Origin: Methylobacillus flagellatus
GTDB lineage: Bacteria > Pseudomonadota > Gammaproteobacteria > Burkholderiales > Methylophilaceae
NCBI RefSeq assembly: GCF_005502435.1
Contig: NZ_SCOU01000001.1
Span: 372,001 to 436,000 of the forward strand
Reading direction: 5' to 3'
Length of the DNA stretch: 64,000 nt
The position numbers were made by a program, and so were the translations under genes. Below, in pieces: positions 1-8,214 of this stretch. A model generated the notes under the pieces. The model saw only the letters and a list, made by a program, of their open reading frames with translations, was not told the origin of the DNA and searched no databases. Each line of letters begins with the position of its first letter. Positions within the stretch are counted from its first letter, which is position 1.

Positions 1-264
1 AAGGACATTGCCGTATCCTCCGGTTCGGCCTGTACCTCGGCCAGCCTGGAACCTTCCTATGTGCTGCGCGCACTGGGCCGCTCCGACGAACTGGCGCACA
101 GCTCGATCCGCTTCTCCATCGGCCGCTTCACCACCGAAGAAGATGTGGACTACACCATAGACCTGATGAAGAGCAAGATCGGCAAGCTGCGCGAACTGTC
201 GCCGCTGTGGGAAATGTATCAGGACGGCATAGACTTGAATTCCGTCCAATGGGCAGCACACTAA
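1..264 (+). CDS. iscS: Cysteine desulfurase IscS, C-terminal part (5' truncated by window edge)
   Basis: This is the last 87 codons of the PLP-dependent cysteine desulfurase that takes sulfur from L-cysteine and passes it as a persulfide to the scaffold IscU. The reading frame is open from base 1 and ends at TAA 262-264. The first residues contain the mobile catalytic loop SSGSACTSA, whose Cys carries the persulfide, followed by the typical IscS tail that ends in QWAAH. It is the first gene of an isc operon in the classic order. iscR, if present, lies outside the window. The identification is firm; only the N-terminus is missing. Confidence 0.97.
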   Translation, partial: KDIAVSSGSACTSASLEPSYVLRALGRSDELAHSSIRFSIGRFTTEEDVDYTIDLMKSKIGKLRELSPLWEMYQDGIDLNSVQWAAH

Positions 265-274
265 TTAAAATGCC

Positions 275-350
275 GTGAAAAATGAAAAGTGAAAAGTGAA
301 AGGCGAAACCCATGCGGTTTACATTTCACGTTTCACATTTCACATTTCAC
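275..350. repeat. Imperfect inverted repeat built of GTGAAA-type heptamers between iscS and iscU
   Basis: The left arm (275-308) is a run of GTGAAAA/GTGAAAG units. The right arm (321-350) is a run of TTTCAC(A/G) units, so the two can fold into a long A/U-rich hairpin within the iscS-iscU spacer. It could be a processing or attenuation site that sets the ratio of IscS to the downstream genes, or simply a slippage-made repeat. Function is inferred only. Confidence 0.6.
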
Positions 351-374
351 CGCGACTGAATAAGGAGCATCAAA

Positions 375-809
375 ATGGCATATTCCGACAAAGTACTGGA
401 TCATTACGAGAACCCACGTAACGTGGGCTCCCTGGACAAGAACGACCCGCATGTGGGTACCGGCATGGTGGGCGCACCGGCTTGCGGCGACGTGATGAAG
501 CTGCAGATCAAGGTCAACGACGCTGGCATCATCGAAGATGCCAAGTTCAAGACCTATGGCTGCGGCTCGGCTATCGCATCCAGCTCGCTGGTGACTGAAT
601 GGCTGAAGGGCAAGTCTCTGGATCAGGCAGCCGAGATCAAGAATTCCGCCATCGCGGAAGAGCTGGCCTTGCCGCCGGTGAAGATCCACTGCTCCGTGCT
701 GGCAGAAGATGCCATCAAGGCAGCCGTTGCTGACCTCAAGTCCAAGCAACCTGGTTCGACTCAAGCCAGAAATCAAGCTGGTAATCAAGCCACCAAGGAA
801 GCTGTATAA
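375..809 (+). CDS. iscU: Iron-sulfur cluster scaffold IscU with a repeat-derived C-terminal extension
   Basis: IscU is the cytoplasmic scaffold on which [2Fe-2S] clusters are assembled. It receives sulfur from IscS and hands the cluster on with HscA/HscB. The 144-residue product has the three cluster cysteines Cys37, Cys63 and Cys106, Asp39, and the HscA recognition motif LPPVK just before Cys106. Typical IscU proteins are about 128 residues. The extra tail after KSKQ is encoded by a 12-bp tandem repeat (761-796) and reads as repeated QARN/QAGN/QATK. ATG 375 is preceded by an AAGGAG ribosome site (361-366). The gene lies between iscS and iscA in the operon. Confidence 0.97.
   Translation: MAYSDKVLDHYENPRNVGSLDKNDPHVGTGMVGAPACGDVMKLQIKVNDAGIIEDAKFKTYGCGSAIASSSLVTEWLKGKSLDQAAEIKNSAIAEELALPPVKIHCSVLAEDAIKAAVADLKSKQPGSTQARNQAGNQATKEAV
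761..796 (+). repeat. 12-bp tandem repeat, three copies, in the 3' end of iscU
   Basis: The units TCAAGCCAGAAA, TCAAGCTGGTAA and TCAAGCCACCAA follow each other directly and in frame. They add a Gln/Ala-rich tail to IscU beyond the end of the conserved family sequence. Confidence 0.85.
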
Positions 810-812
810 GCA

Positions 813-1136
813 ATGGCCATCACGCTGACTGAAACTGCTGCCAGCCGCGTACGCAAGTTCCTCGACAACCGGGGCAAAGGCGTAGGCCTGCGTCTGGGCG
901 TCAAGACCACCGGTTGTTCGGGCATGGCCTACACGCTGGAGTTCGTGGACGAACTGCATGAGGAAGACCTCGCGTTCGAAAGCCATGGCGTCAAGGTCAT
1001 CATCGACCCCAAGAGCCTGGTCTATATCGACGGTACTGAGCTGGACTTCACCAAGGAAGGCCTTAACGAAGGCTTCAAGTTCAACAACCCGAACGTGAAG
1101 GGTGAATGTGGTTGCGGTGAAAGTTTCACCGTCTAG
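813..1136 (+). CDS. iscA: A-type iron-sulfur carrier IscA
   Basis: IscA is an A-type carrier that binds iron or an Fe-S cluster and delivers it to target apoproteins, mainly for [4Fe-4S] maturation. The 107-residue length is the family norm. The three conserved ligands are visible: Cys35 in TTGCSGMAY, and Cys99 and Cys101 in the C-terminal GECGCGESF motif. ATG 813 lies 3 bases after the iscU stop, so translation is probably coupled. The gene sits in the standard isc operon position before hscB. Confidence 0.97.
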   Translation: MAITLTETAASRVRKFLDNRGKGVGLRLGVKTTGCSGMAYTLEFVDELHEEDLAFESHGVKVIIDPKSLVYIDGTELDFTKEGLNEGFKFNNPNVKGECGCGESFTV

Positions 1137-1162
1137 CACGGTGTGCCCTGCCCGCGTCGCCT

Positions 1163-1696
1163 ATGTCACCACGTCCTGCCCAAAACCACTTTGCGCTGTT
1201 TGACCTGCCTGCGCGCTTCGCCATCGATCTGGATGCGCTGAACCAGCGCTACCGTCTGATCCAGGGGGAAGTGCACCCGGACCGCTTCGCCTCCAGCCCG
1301 CCTGCCGAGCGCCTGCGTTCCATGCAACTGGCCACGCAGGCCAACACCGCCTACCAGACGCTGAAACAGCCGACTGCGCGTGCGCGCTACCTGTTGCAGC
1401 TGCATGACATCGATACCGAAGAAGAGCGCAACACCGCCATGCCGGCGGATTTTCTGATGCAGCAGCTGGAATGGCGTGAAGCCATAGAAGATGCCAATGA
1501 AGATGCGGATATAGCAGCGCTGGACAGCCTGCTAAACGAGATCAAAACCACGGGCAAGCAATGGCAGCAAGACTTGCAGCATGCCCTGGACGTAGCGCAG
1601 GATTGGCCAGCCGCCGCTGCCATCGTGCGCAAACTGAGTTTTACCGACAAGCTGCAGGACGAGATCCTGCACGCCATCTCCAGACACGAAGACTGA
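1163..1696 (+). CDS. hscB: Fe-S protein assembly co-chaperone HscB (J-domain)
   Basis: HscB is the J-domain co-chaperone that brings IscU to HscA and stimulates HscA ATPase activity. The 177-residue protein has an N-terminal J domain with the essential HPD tripeptide at residues 38-40, followed by the C-terminal helical IscU-binding domain. The start at 1163 gives the expected N-terminus ending in NHFALFDLP. The gene is followed 6 bp later by hscA. Family and context agree. Confidence 0.96.
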   Translation: MSPRPAQNHFALFDLPARFAIDLDALNQRYRLIQGEVHPDRFASSPPAERLRSMQLATQANTAYQTLKQPTARARYLLQLHDIDTEEERNTAMPADFLMQQLEWREAIEDANEDADIAALDSLLNEIKTTGKQWQQDLQHALDVAQDWPAAAAIVRKLSFTDKLQDEILHAISRHED

Positions 1697-1702
1697 ACCC
1701 TC

Positions 1703-3571
1703 ATGGCCCTGTTACAAATCGCCGAACCCGGCATGAGCGCCGCCCCGCACCAGCACCGACTTGCCGTAGGCATCGATCTGGGCACCACCAATTCGCTGGT
1801 CGCCACCGTGCGCAGTGGCATGAGCACCGTGCTGCACGACGAACAGGGCCACGCCCTGCTGCCTTCGGTCGTGCATTACCGCCCGGATGGCGAGGTCAGC
1901 GTGGGCTATCCGGCACAGGCGCAACAAAGCCTGGACCCCAACAACACCATCGTCTCCGCCAAACGTTTCATGGGGCGCGGCCTCAAGGACATCGGCGTCA
2001 CCACTCATCTGCCCTACCGCTTTGTGGATGCGCCCGGCATGGTGCAACTGGAAACCCGCGCTGGCATCAAGAGCCCGGTGGAGATCTCGGCCGAGATCCT
2101 GCGCACCCTGAAAGCCCGCGCCGAAAAAGCCCTGGGTGGCGAGCTGACCGGGGCGGTGATCACAGTACCTGCCTACTTCGACGATGCACAACGCCAGGCC
2201 ACCAAGGACGCGGCGCGCTTGGCTGGCCTGACCGTCTTGCGCCTGCTCAATGAACCCACGGCGGCAGCTGTCGCCTACGGCCTCGACAATGCATCCGAAG
2301 GCGTCTATGTCATCTATGACCTGGGCGGCGGCACGTTCGATATTTCCATTCTGCGCCTGTCGCGTGGCGTGTTCGAAGTGCTGGCCACCAATGGCGATTC
2401 TGCCCTGGGCGGCGATGACTTCGATCAGCGCATCTATTGCTGGATCCTAGAACAGGCCAAGCTCGCGCCGTTGAGCGCAGCTGACACGCGTTTGCTGCTG
2501 ACCAAGGCACGCGAAGCCAAGGAATGGCTCACCGATCATGCCGAAGCCCGCATCACCAGCCTGCTTAGCAGCGGCGATGTGATCGACCTGACGCTGGACA
2601 GTACCACCCTGAGCGAGCTGACGCGCCAACTGATAGCCAAGACTCTCAGCCCCACCCGCAAGGCACTGCGCGATGCCGGCCTGGAAGTCAGTGACATCAA
2701 GGGCGTGGTGATGGTGGGTGGTGCCACGCGCATGCCGCAAGTGCGTCAGGCGGTGGCGGAGTTCTTCGGCCAGGCGCCTCTTACCAATCTCGACCCGGAC
2801 AAGGTGGTGGCACTGGGCGCTGCCATCCAAGCCAATATGCTGGCCGGCAACCGCAGTGACGATGACCTGCTGTTGCTGGACGTGATCCCGCTGTCGCTAG
2901 GCCTGGAGACCATGGGTGGCCTGGCTGAGCGCATCATTCCGCGCAACTCCACCATCCCGGTGGCGCGCGCGCAGGATTTCACCACTTACAAAGACGGCCA
3001 GACCGCCATGAGCATCCACGTGGTGCAAGGCGAGCGCGAACTGGTGTCGGACTGCCGCTCACTGGCGCGCTTCGAGTTGCGTGGCATTCCGCCGATGGCC
3101 GCCGGTGCGGCACGCATACGCGTCACCTTCCAGGTCGATGCCGATGGCTTGCTGTCGGTGACGGCACGCGAACAAGGCAGCGGCGTGGAGGCCAATATCG
3201 TGGTCAAACCGTCTTATGGTCTGGATGAAGACCAGATCACCGAGATGCTGCGCGCTTCCTTCGGCTCCGCCGAACAGGACAAGCAGGCGCGTGCCTTGCG
3301 TGAAGTGCAAGTGGATGCGCAGCGCCTCATCGAAGCCATCAGCGCCGCGCTGCAGAAAGATGGCGCCACACTGCTCACGCCACAACAACAACACCAGATC
3401 GAAACCGCCGTGGCCACGCTGCATAGCCTGAGCCAGGGCGAAGATGCCGATGCCATCAAAGCCGCCAGTGACGCGCTCAACCATGCGACCGAAGCCTTCG
3501 CTGCGCTGCGCATGGACGCTTCGGTGAAACAGGCGCTGGCCGGCCAACACCTCAACACATTGGAACTCTAG
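1703..3571 (+). CDS. hscA: Fe-S cluster assembly chaperone HscA (Hsp70 family)
   Basis: HscA is the specialised Hsp70 that binds the LPPVK motif of IscU and drives cluster release in an ATP-dependent way. The 622-residue protein starts [10 protein letters not shown], as other HscA proteins do, which supports ATG 1703. The ATPase domain has the phosphate-1 motif GIDLGTTNS, phosphate-2 DLGGGTFD, and the [10 protein letters not shown] segment. A substrate-binding domain and helical lid follow from about residue 385. The gene is tightly coupled to fdx. Confidence 0.97.
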   Translation: MALLQIAEPGMSAAPHQHRLAVGIDLGTTNSLVATVRSGMSTVLHDEQGHALLPSVVHYRPDGEVSVGYPAQAQQSLDPNNTIVSAKRFMGRGLKDIGVTTHLPYRFVDAPGMVQLETRAGIKSPVEISAEILRTLKARAEKALGGELTGAVITVPAYFDDAQRQATKDAARLAGLTVLRLLNEPTAAAVAYGLDNASEGVYVIYDLGGGTFDISILRLSRGVFEVLATNGDSALGGDDFDQRIYCWILEQAKLAPLSAADTRLLLTKAREAKEWLTDHAEARITSLLSSGDVIDLTLDSTTLSELTRQLIAKTLSPTRKALRDAGLEVSDIKGVVMVGGATRMPQVRQAVAEFFGQAPLTNLDPDKVVALGAAIQANMLAGNRSDDDLLLLDVIPLSLGLETMGGLAERIIPRNSTIPVARAQDFTTYKDGQTAMSIHVVQGERELVSDCRSLARFELRGIPPMAAGAARIRVTFQVDADGLLSVTAREQGSGVEANIVVKPSYGLDEDQITEMLRASFGSAEQDKQARALREVQVDAQRLIEAISAALQKDGATLLTPQQQHQIETAVATLHSLSQGEDADAIKAASDALNHATEAFAALRMDASVKQALAGQHLNTLEL

Positions 3572-3573
3572 TC

Positions 3574-3915
3574 ATGCCGCAAATTATCGTGTTGCCTCAC
3601 GTCGAACTCTGTCCGGACGGCGCGGCCTTTGAAGCCACCGCCGGTTTATCCATCTGCGAGAACCTGCTGGAGCAGGACATCGACATCGACCACGCCTGTG
3701 ACCGGGTGTGTGCCTGCACCACCTGCCATGTCATCGTGCGCGAAGGCTACACCAGCCTGCCAGCAGCGGAAGATCAGGAAGAAGACCTGCTCGACAAGGC
3801 CTGGGGCCTGGAGCCCAACTCGCGCCTCTCCTGCCAGGCCATCGTGCAGCAGGCTGATCTGGTCGTGGAGATCCCCCGCTACTCCATCAACATGGCCAAA
3901 GAAGGTAAAGGCTAA
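3574..3915 (+). CDS. fdx: ISC-type [2Fe-2S] ferredoxin
   Basis: This is the adrenodoxin-type ferredoxin that supplies electrons during Fe-S cluster assembly. The 113-residue protein has ligands Cys42, Cys48, Cys51 and Cys87 in the patterns HACDRVCACTTC and RLSCQA, matching the E. coli ISC ferredoxin spacing. ATG 3574 follows the hscA stop by 2 bases. No iscX follows. A terminator lies about 40 bp downstream, so fdx ends the operon here. Confidence 0.97.
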   Translation: MPQIIVLPHVELCPDGAAFEATAGLSICENLLEQDIDIDHACDRVCACTTCHVIVREGYTSLPAAEDQEEDLLDKAWGLEPNSRLSCQAIVQQADLVVEIPRYSINMAKEGKG

Positions 3916-3954
3916 GCCAGCCAGGGGCGACGAGCCCAACAACCAGCATAAACA

Positions 3955-3994
3955 AAAAGCCAGCGTGGTCTCTTGTGGAGGCCAGCTGGCTTTT
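3955..3994. terminator. Bidirectional rho-independent terminator between fdx and leuB
   Basis: AAAAGCCAGC (3955-3964) pairs with GCTGGCTTTT (3985-3994) across a 20-nt loop region. The stem is flanked by A and T runs so that it can act on both strands, fitting its place between the convergent isc and leu operons. Confidence 0.8.
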
Positions 3995-4010
3995 CTTCGC
4001 CTTGGATGAA

Positions 4011-4070
4011 AGCGGTAAAGGTAATTACAAAGCGGGAACGCGATTACAAGGCGTCAAACGCGATCACATA
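4011..4070. repeat. 20-bp tandem repeat, three diverged copies, over the leuB stop
   Basis: The three units (4011-4030, 4031-4050, 4051-4070) share the pattern AGCG-N-ACGCGATTACA. The last copy covers the leuB stop codon at 4064-4066, so the repeat grew from the 3' end of the gene outward. Confidence 0.7.
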
Positions 4071-5128
4071 GCAGCGACGACTTGGTCGCCCATTTCGGAA
4101 CAGGACACACGCGTCATGCCAGGCTCAAAGATGTCGCCGGTGCGGTAACCAGCGGCCAGTACCTTCTTGACCGCATTCTCGATACGCACAGCGGCGGCTT
4201 CGTTGTTAAAGGTGTAACGCATCATCATCGCGGCGGACAAGATGGTGGCCAGCGGGTTGGCCAGGTTCTTGCCGGCGATGTCTGGTGCGGAACCATGCGA
4301 AGGCTCGTACAAGCCCTTCTTGGATTCGTTCAGCGAGGCAGAGGCCAGCATGCCGATGGAGCCGGTCAGCATGGACGCTTCGTCGGACAGGATGTCACCG
4401 AAGATGTTACCGGTGACCATCACGTCAAACTGCTTGGGGTTACGGATCAGCTGCATGGCGGCGTTATCGACGTACATGTGGCTGAGTTCCACTTCCGGGT
4501 ATTCCTTGGCCACGTCGATGACGATCTCTTTCCAGAACTCGGTGGTTTCCAGCACATTGGCCTTGTCCACAGAACACAGTTTCTTCTGGCGCTTCATGGC
4601 GATGCCGAACGCCACGTGGGCGATGCGACGCACTTCGGCTTCGGTGTAGACCATGGTGTTAAAGCCTTCGCGCTCGCCGTTTTCGTTGACGCGCATGCCG
4701 CGTGGCTGACCGAAGTACACGTCACCGGTCAGTTCACGCACGATCATGATGTCAAGGCCCGCCACCACTTCCGGCTTCAGCGTGGACGCATTGGCCAGCT
4801 CCGGGAACAGCACGGCAGGACGCAGGTTGGCGAACAGGCCCAGATCCTTGCGGATGGCCAGCAGGCCACGCTCGGGACGCAGCGGACGGTCCAGCGTGTC
4901 GTATTGCGGGCCGCCAACGGCACCCAGCAGTACGGCATCGGCTTCGCGGCAGATCTTCTGCGTGAATTCCGGATACGGATGGCCGTAGGCGTCATAGCCC
5001 GCGCCGCCCAGTGGCGCTTCCACGAACTCCATGTCCAGGCCTTCTGCGCGCAACACATCCAGCACGCGGATCGCCTGCGTCATGATCTCAGGGCCGATGC
5101 CATCACCTGGCAGAACTGCAATCTTCAT
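4064..5128 (-). CDS. leuB: 3-isopropylmalate dehydrogenase LeuB
   Basis: LeuB oxidises and decarboxylates 3-isopropylmalate with NAD+ to 2-oxoisocaproate, the third leucine-specific step. It can also act on the methylmalate analogue in isoleucine synthesis from citramalate. The ATG at 5128 gives [15 protein letters not shown], the family start, and has an AAGGA ribosome site upstream; an upstream TTG at 5143 is less likely. The protein is 354 residues with substrate residues around [10 protein letters not shown] and the GSAPDIAGK nucleotide loop. It is last in the minus-strand order leuC-leuD-leuB. Confidence 0.97.
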   Translation of the reverse strand: MKIAVLPGDGIGPEIMTQAIRVLDVLRAEGLDMEFVEAPLGGAGYDAYGHPYPEFTQKICREADAVLLGAVGGPQYDTLDRPLRPERGLLAIRKDLGLFANLRPAVLFPELANASTLKPEVVAGLDIMIVRELTGDVYFGQPRGMRVNENGEREGFNTMVYTEAEVRRIAHVAFGIAMKRQKKLCSVDKANVLETTEFWKEIVIDVAKEYPEVELSHMYVDNAAMQLIRNPKQFDVMVTGNIFGDILSDEASMLTGSIGMLASASLNESKKGLYEPSHGSAPDIAGKNLANPLATILSAAMMMRYTFNNEAAAVRIENAVKKVLAAGYRTGDIFEPGMTRVSCSEMGDQVVAAM

Positions 5129-5151
5129 TTTCAATTCCTTCAATTATCGAA

Positions 5152-5790
5152 TTATGCGAACAGCCAGGGCTGCGTGGCTTTATGCTTGTTCTCGAACGCC
5201 TTGATCGCATCGGCATGCTGCAAGGTCAGGCCGATCTCGTCCAGCCCGTTCAGCAGGCAGTGCTTGCGGTGCGGCGTGATGTCGAACTTGAACGAGGCGC
5301 CGGACGGCAAGGTCACGGTCTGCGACTCCAGATCGACATTGAGTTTGTAGCCTTCGTTGGCGAAGCATTCGGCGAACAGCTGATCCACCATCTCTGCCGA
5401 AGCGACGATAGGCAGGATGCCGTTCTTGTAGCAGTTGCCAAAGAAGATGTCGGCGAACGAAGGCGCGATCACCACACGGAAGCCGTAATCATCAATCGCC
5501 CAGGGCGCGTGTTCGCGGCTGGAGCCGCAACCGAAGTTGTCGCGTGCCAGCAGCACTTGCGCACCCTGATAGCGTGGCTGGTTCAGCACGAAATCCTTGT
5601 TGAGCGGACGTGTACTGCAATCCATGCCGGGCTCGCCGTAGTTGGTGTAACGCCATTCATCGAACAGGTAAGGGCCGAAGCCGGTGCGCTTGATCGACTT
5701 CAGGAACTGCTTGGGGATGATCGCGTCGGTGTCGATGTTGGCGCGGTCTACCGGGCAAACCAGCCCATGTACTTGCGTAAATGCTTTCAT
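5152..5790 (-). CDS. leuD: 3-isopropylmalate dehydratase small subunit LeuD
   Basis: LeuD is the small subunit of isopropylmalate isomerase and pairs with LeuC to convert 2-isopropylmalate to 3-isopropylmalate. The 212-residue protein begins MKAFTQVHG at 5790 with AAGGAA upstream. The open frame extends further upstream but without family similarity, so that part is not coding. The swivelling-domain motif around [15 protein letters not shown] is visible. The 28-bp gap after leuC and the 23-bp gap before leuB indicate one transcript. Confidence 0.96.
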   Translation of the reverse strand: MKAFTQVHGLVCPVDRANIDTDAIIPKQFLKSIKRTGFGPYLFDEWRYTNYGEPGMDCSTRPLNKDFVLNQPRYQGAQVLLARDNFGCGSSREHAPWAIDDYGFRVVIAPSFADIFFGNCYKNGILPIVASAEMVDQLFAECFANEGYKLNVDLESQTVTLPSGASFKFDITPHRKHCLLNGLDEIGLTLQHADAIKAFENKHKATQPWLFA

Positions 5791-5818
5791 GTCGGTTCCT
5801 TTCTTATACCTGCTTATC

Positions 5819-7228
5819 TTATGCCTGGCTGCGGATATCGACGAAGTGACCGGCGATCGCGGCAGCCGCTGCCATTTCCGGGCTAACCAAGTGAGTACGC
5901 CCACCTGGGCCCTGACGGCCTTCAAAGTTGCGGTTGGAGGTGGAGGCACAGCGCTCGCCTGGTGCCAGACGGTCGGCGTTCATGGCCAGACACATGGAGC
6001 AACCGGGTTCACGCCACTCAAAACCGGCTTCCGTGAAGATCTTGTCCAGACCTTCTTCTTCGGCCTGACGCTTGACCTGACCAGAGCCTGGCACCACCAG
6101 TGCCAGCGCGATGCTGCTGGCAACCTTGCGGCCCTTGATCACACCAGCGGCGGCACGCAAGTCCTCGATACGCGAGTTGGTGCAGGAGCCGATGAAGATC
6201 TTGTCCAGCTTGATGTCGCTGATCGGCATGTTGGCAGTGAGGCCCATGTACTTGAGCGCATTCTCGATGCTGGTGCGCTTGGTCGGGTCGGTTTCCTTGC
6301 TCGGGTCCGGCACAGTGGCGCCTATGGGCAGCACTTGCTCGGGCGAGGTACCCCAGGTCACTTGTGGCTGGATCTCGGCGCCATTGATCTCGACCACGGC
6401 GTCGAACACGGCATCTGCATCGGAATGCAGCGTCTTCCAGTACTCGACAGCGGCGTCCCAGTTGGCACCCTTGGGTGCATGGGTACGGCCCTTGAGATAG
6501 GCGGCGGTCTTGTCGTCTGCCGCCACCATGCCAGAACGTGCACCGGCCTCGATAGCCAGATTACACACCGTCATGCGGCCTTCCATGGACAGACCGCGGA
6601 TCACCGAACCTGCATACTCGATGGCATAGCCGGTACCGCCTGCGGTGCCGATACGGCCAATCACGGCCAGCGCCACGTCCTTGGCGGTCACGCCAGCACC
6701 CAGCACACCGTCGATCTTGACCAGCATGCTCTTGGCCTTTTTGGCAATCAGCGTCTGCGTGGCCAGCACGTGTTCCACTTCCGAGGTGCCGATGCCATGC
6801 GCAAGCGCACCGAACGCGCCATGCGTGGAGGTATGGCTGTCACCACACACCACGGTCATGCCGGGCAAGGTGGTCCCGTTCTCGGGGCCGATCACGTGGA
6901 TGATGCCTTGATTCACGTTTTTGAACGGGAAGTACACCAGCGCGCCGAATTCCTTGATATTGCTGTCCAGGGTTTCCACCTGCAGACGCGATACTGGGTC
7001 TTCGATGCCCTTGTCCCAGTCCTTGGTCGGCGTGTTGTGGTCGGGGTTGGCCACCACCGAACTGTCGCGCCACAGTTTGCGGCCCGCCAGACGCATGCCT
7101 TCAAAGGCCTGCGGGCTGGTCACTTCGTGCACCAGATGACGGTCGATGTACAGCAGACAGGTGCCATCCGATTCTTCGCGCACCACATGGGAATCCCACA
7201 ATTTGTCGTAAAGCGTTTTACCAGCCAT
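5819..7228 (-). CDS. leuC: 3-isopropylmalate dehydratase large subunit LeuC
   Basis: LeuC is the [4Fe-4S] aconitase-family subunit of isopropylmalate isomerase. Start ATG 7228 gives [12 protein letters not shown], as in homologues, with AGAGGAG upstream; the longer frame to 7261 adds an unlikely N-terminus. The protein has 469 residues. Cluster cysteines are seen in the [11 protein letters not shown] and GCSMCLAMN motifs. It is the first gene of leuCDB, transcribed away from the regulator at 7381, with a 152-bp divergent promoter region between them. Confidence 0.97.
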   Translation of the reverse strand: MAGKTLYDKLWDSHVVREESDGTCLLYIDRHLVHEVTSPQAFEGMRLAGRKLWRDSSVVANPDHNTPTKDWDKGIEDPVSRLQVETLDSNIKEFGALVYFPFKNVNQGIIHVIGPENGTTLPGMTVVCGDSHTSTHGAFGALAHGIGTSEVEHVLATQTLIAKKAKSMLVKIDGVLGAGVTAKDVALAVIGRIGTAGGTGYAIEYAGSVIRGLSMEGRMTVCNLAIEAGARSGMVAADDKTAAYLKGRTHAPKGANWDAAVEYWKTLHSDADAVFDAVVEINGAEIQPQVTWGTSPEQVLPIGATVPDPSKETDPTKRTSIENALKYMGLTANMPISDIKLDKIFIGSCTNSRIEDLRAAAGVIKGRKVASSIALALVVPGSGQVKRQAEEEGLDKIFTEAGFEWREPGCSMCLAMNADRLAPGERCASTSNRNFEGRQGPGGRTHLVSPEMAAAAAIAGHFVDIRSQA

Positions 7229-7380
7229 GACAACTCCTCTTAAAAACAGATACTTGAACACACTCTCTACAGCAAAACATCTGCTATAGCAGCATCACAG
7301 GCGCACAGCATAACCAAGTATGAATACCCTTACAATAATAGCGTTTATACTAGTACTGGAATTAACACCCTGAGAGCATC
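7229..7380. promoter_or_regulatory. Divergent leuC / regulator intergenic region with a 12-bp palindrome
   Basis: Both leuC and the XRE-family gene start from this 152-bp AT-rich stretch. It contains the perfect palindrome CTGCTATAGCAG at 7281-7292, a possible operator. No leader peptide with a leucine run was found. Promoter boxes were not assigned with confidence. Confidence 0.4.
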
Positions 7381-8187
7381 ATGGATACCAGACGCAAAGA
7401 ACTTGGCGACTTCCTGCAGGTACTGCGGCAACGCTGTGCGCCGCAGGATTTCGGCTTTCCGGCAGGCAGCCGACGCCGCACGCAAGGCCTGCGCCGCGAG
7501 GAAGTGGCGCAACTGGCCAGCATCAGCCCCACCTGGTACACCTGGATAGAACAAGGACGCGAGGTCAACGTGTCTGCCGAGGTGCTGGACCGCCTGGCAC
7601 AAGTGCTGAAACTCACGCGCTCGGAACGCGATTACCTGTTCGAGATGGCGGACAGGCGAGATCCGGCCGGTAGCAGCCATGACGAGCTGGATGAAGCGCC
7701 GCAGATCCTGGTGGCCATGCTGGCGGACATGCAGATCCCGGCTTACCTGATGGGTCGCACCTGGGACCTGCTGGCCTGGAACACCCATGCAGCTGAATTG
7801 TTCACGGGTTGGCTGGATGTGGTGGACCAGCAAAACCCGCAACGCCCCAACCTGCTGCGCTTCGTCTTTCTGCTACCCGAAGCGCGGGTACTGGTGGACC
7901 AATGGGAGGTGCGTGCCAAGCGCATCGTGGCGGAATTCCGCGCGGATTGCCGCAGCCGCCTGGAAGAACCGGCCCTGCAACGCCTGGTGAATGAGTTGAC
8001 CCAGAGCAGCCCGGAATTCGCGCTGTTCTGGCAACAGCACGATGTGCTGGAACGCCAGGGTGGCGAACGTGGCTTCCATCACCCGCAGCTAGGCGACATC
8101 ACCTTCCAGCAGTTCACCTTGCACCCGGTGGATCAGGAGCAACTGAAGCTGGTATTGCTGAAGCCCGTGGACCGCAACCAGGATTGA
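7381..8187 (+). CDS. XRE-family transcriptional regulator with MmyB-like ligand-binding domain
   Basis: This is a 268-residue DNA-binding regulator. Residues about 1-90 hold the helix-turn-helix, with the family hallmarks RRTQGLRREEVAQLA and SPTWYTWIEQGR. The remainder (about 105-260) matches the MmyB-like ligand-binding domain of this family, a PAS-like fold reported to bind fatty-acid-type ligands in some members. It is divergent from leuC and convergent with cimA. Targets are unknown. In this family the regulated gene is often a divergently placed dehydrogenase, so control of leuC is only a positional guess. Confidence 0.85.
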   Translation: MDTRRKELGDFLQVLRQRCAPQDFGFPAGSRRRTQGLRREEVAQLASISPTWYTWIEQGREVNVSAEVLDRLAQVLKLTRSERDYLFEMADRRDPAGSSHDELDEAPQILVAMLADMQIPAYLMGRTWDLLAWNTHAAELFTGWLDVVDQQNPQRPNLLRFVFLLPEARVLVDQWEVRAKRIVAEFRADCRSRLEEPALQRLVNELTQSSPEFALFWQQHDVLERQGGERGFHHPQLGDITFQQFTLHPVDQEQLKLVLLKPVDRNQD

Positions 8188-8214
8188 CGTAGCTGGCCGA
8201 CAACCGGTGCAGGC

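Noticed and set aside
4082-5350. 422-codon plus-strand open frame opposite leuB and leuD
   Set aside because: It is the antisense of leuB and leuD, two well-conserved genes; composition is His/Gln/Val-rich as expected from a shadow frame in GC-rich DNA.
5684-7243. 519-codon plus-strand open frame opposite leuC
   Set aside because: Fully antisense to leuC, no recognisable domain, no ribosome site; LeuC motifs are unambiguous on the other strand.
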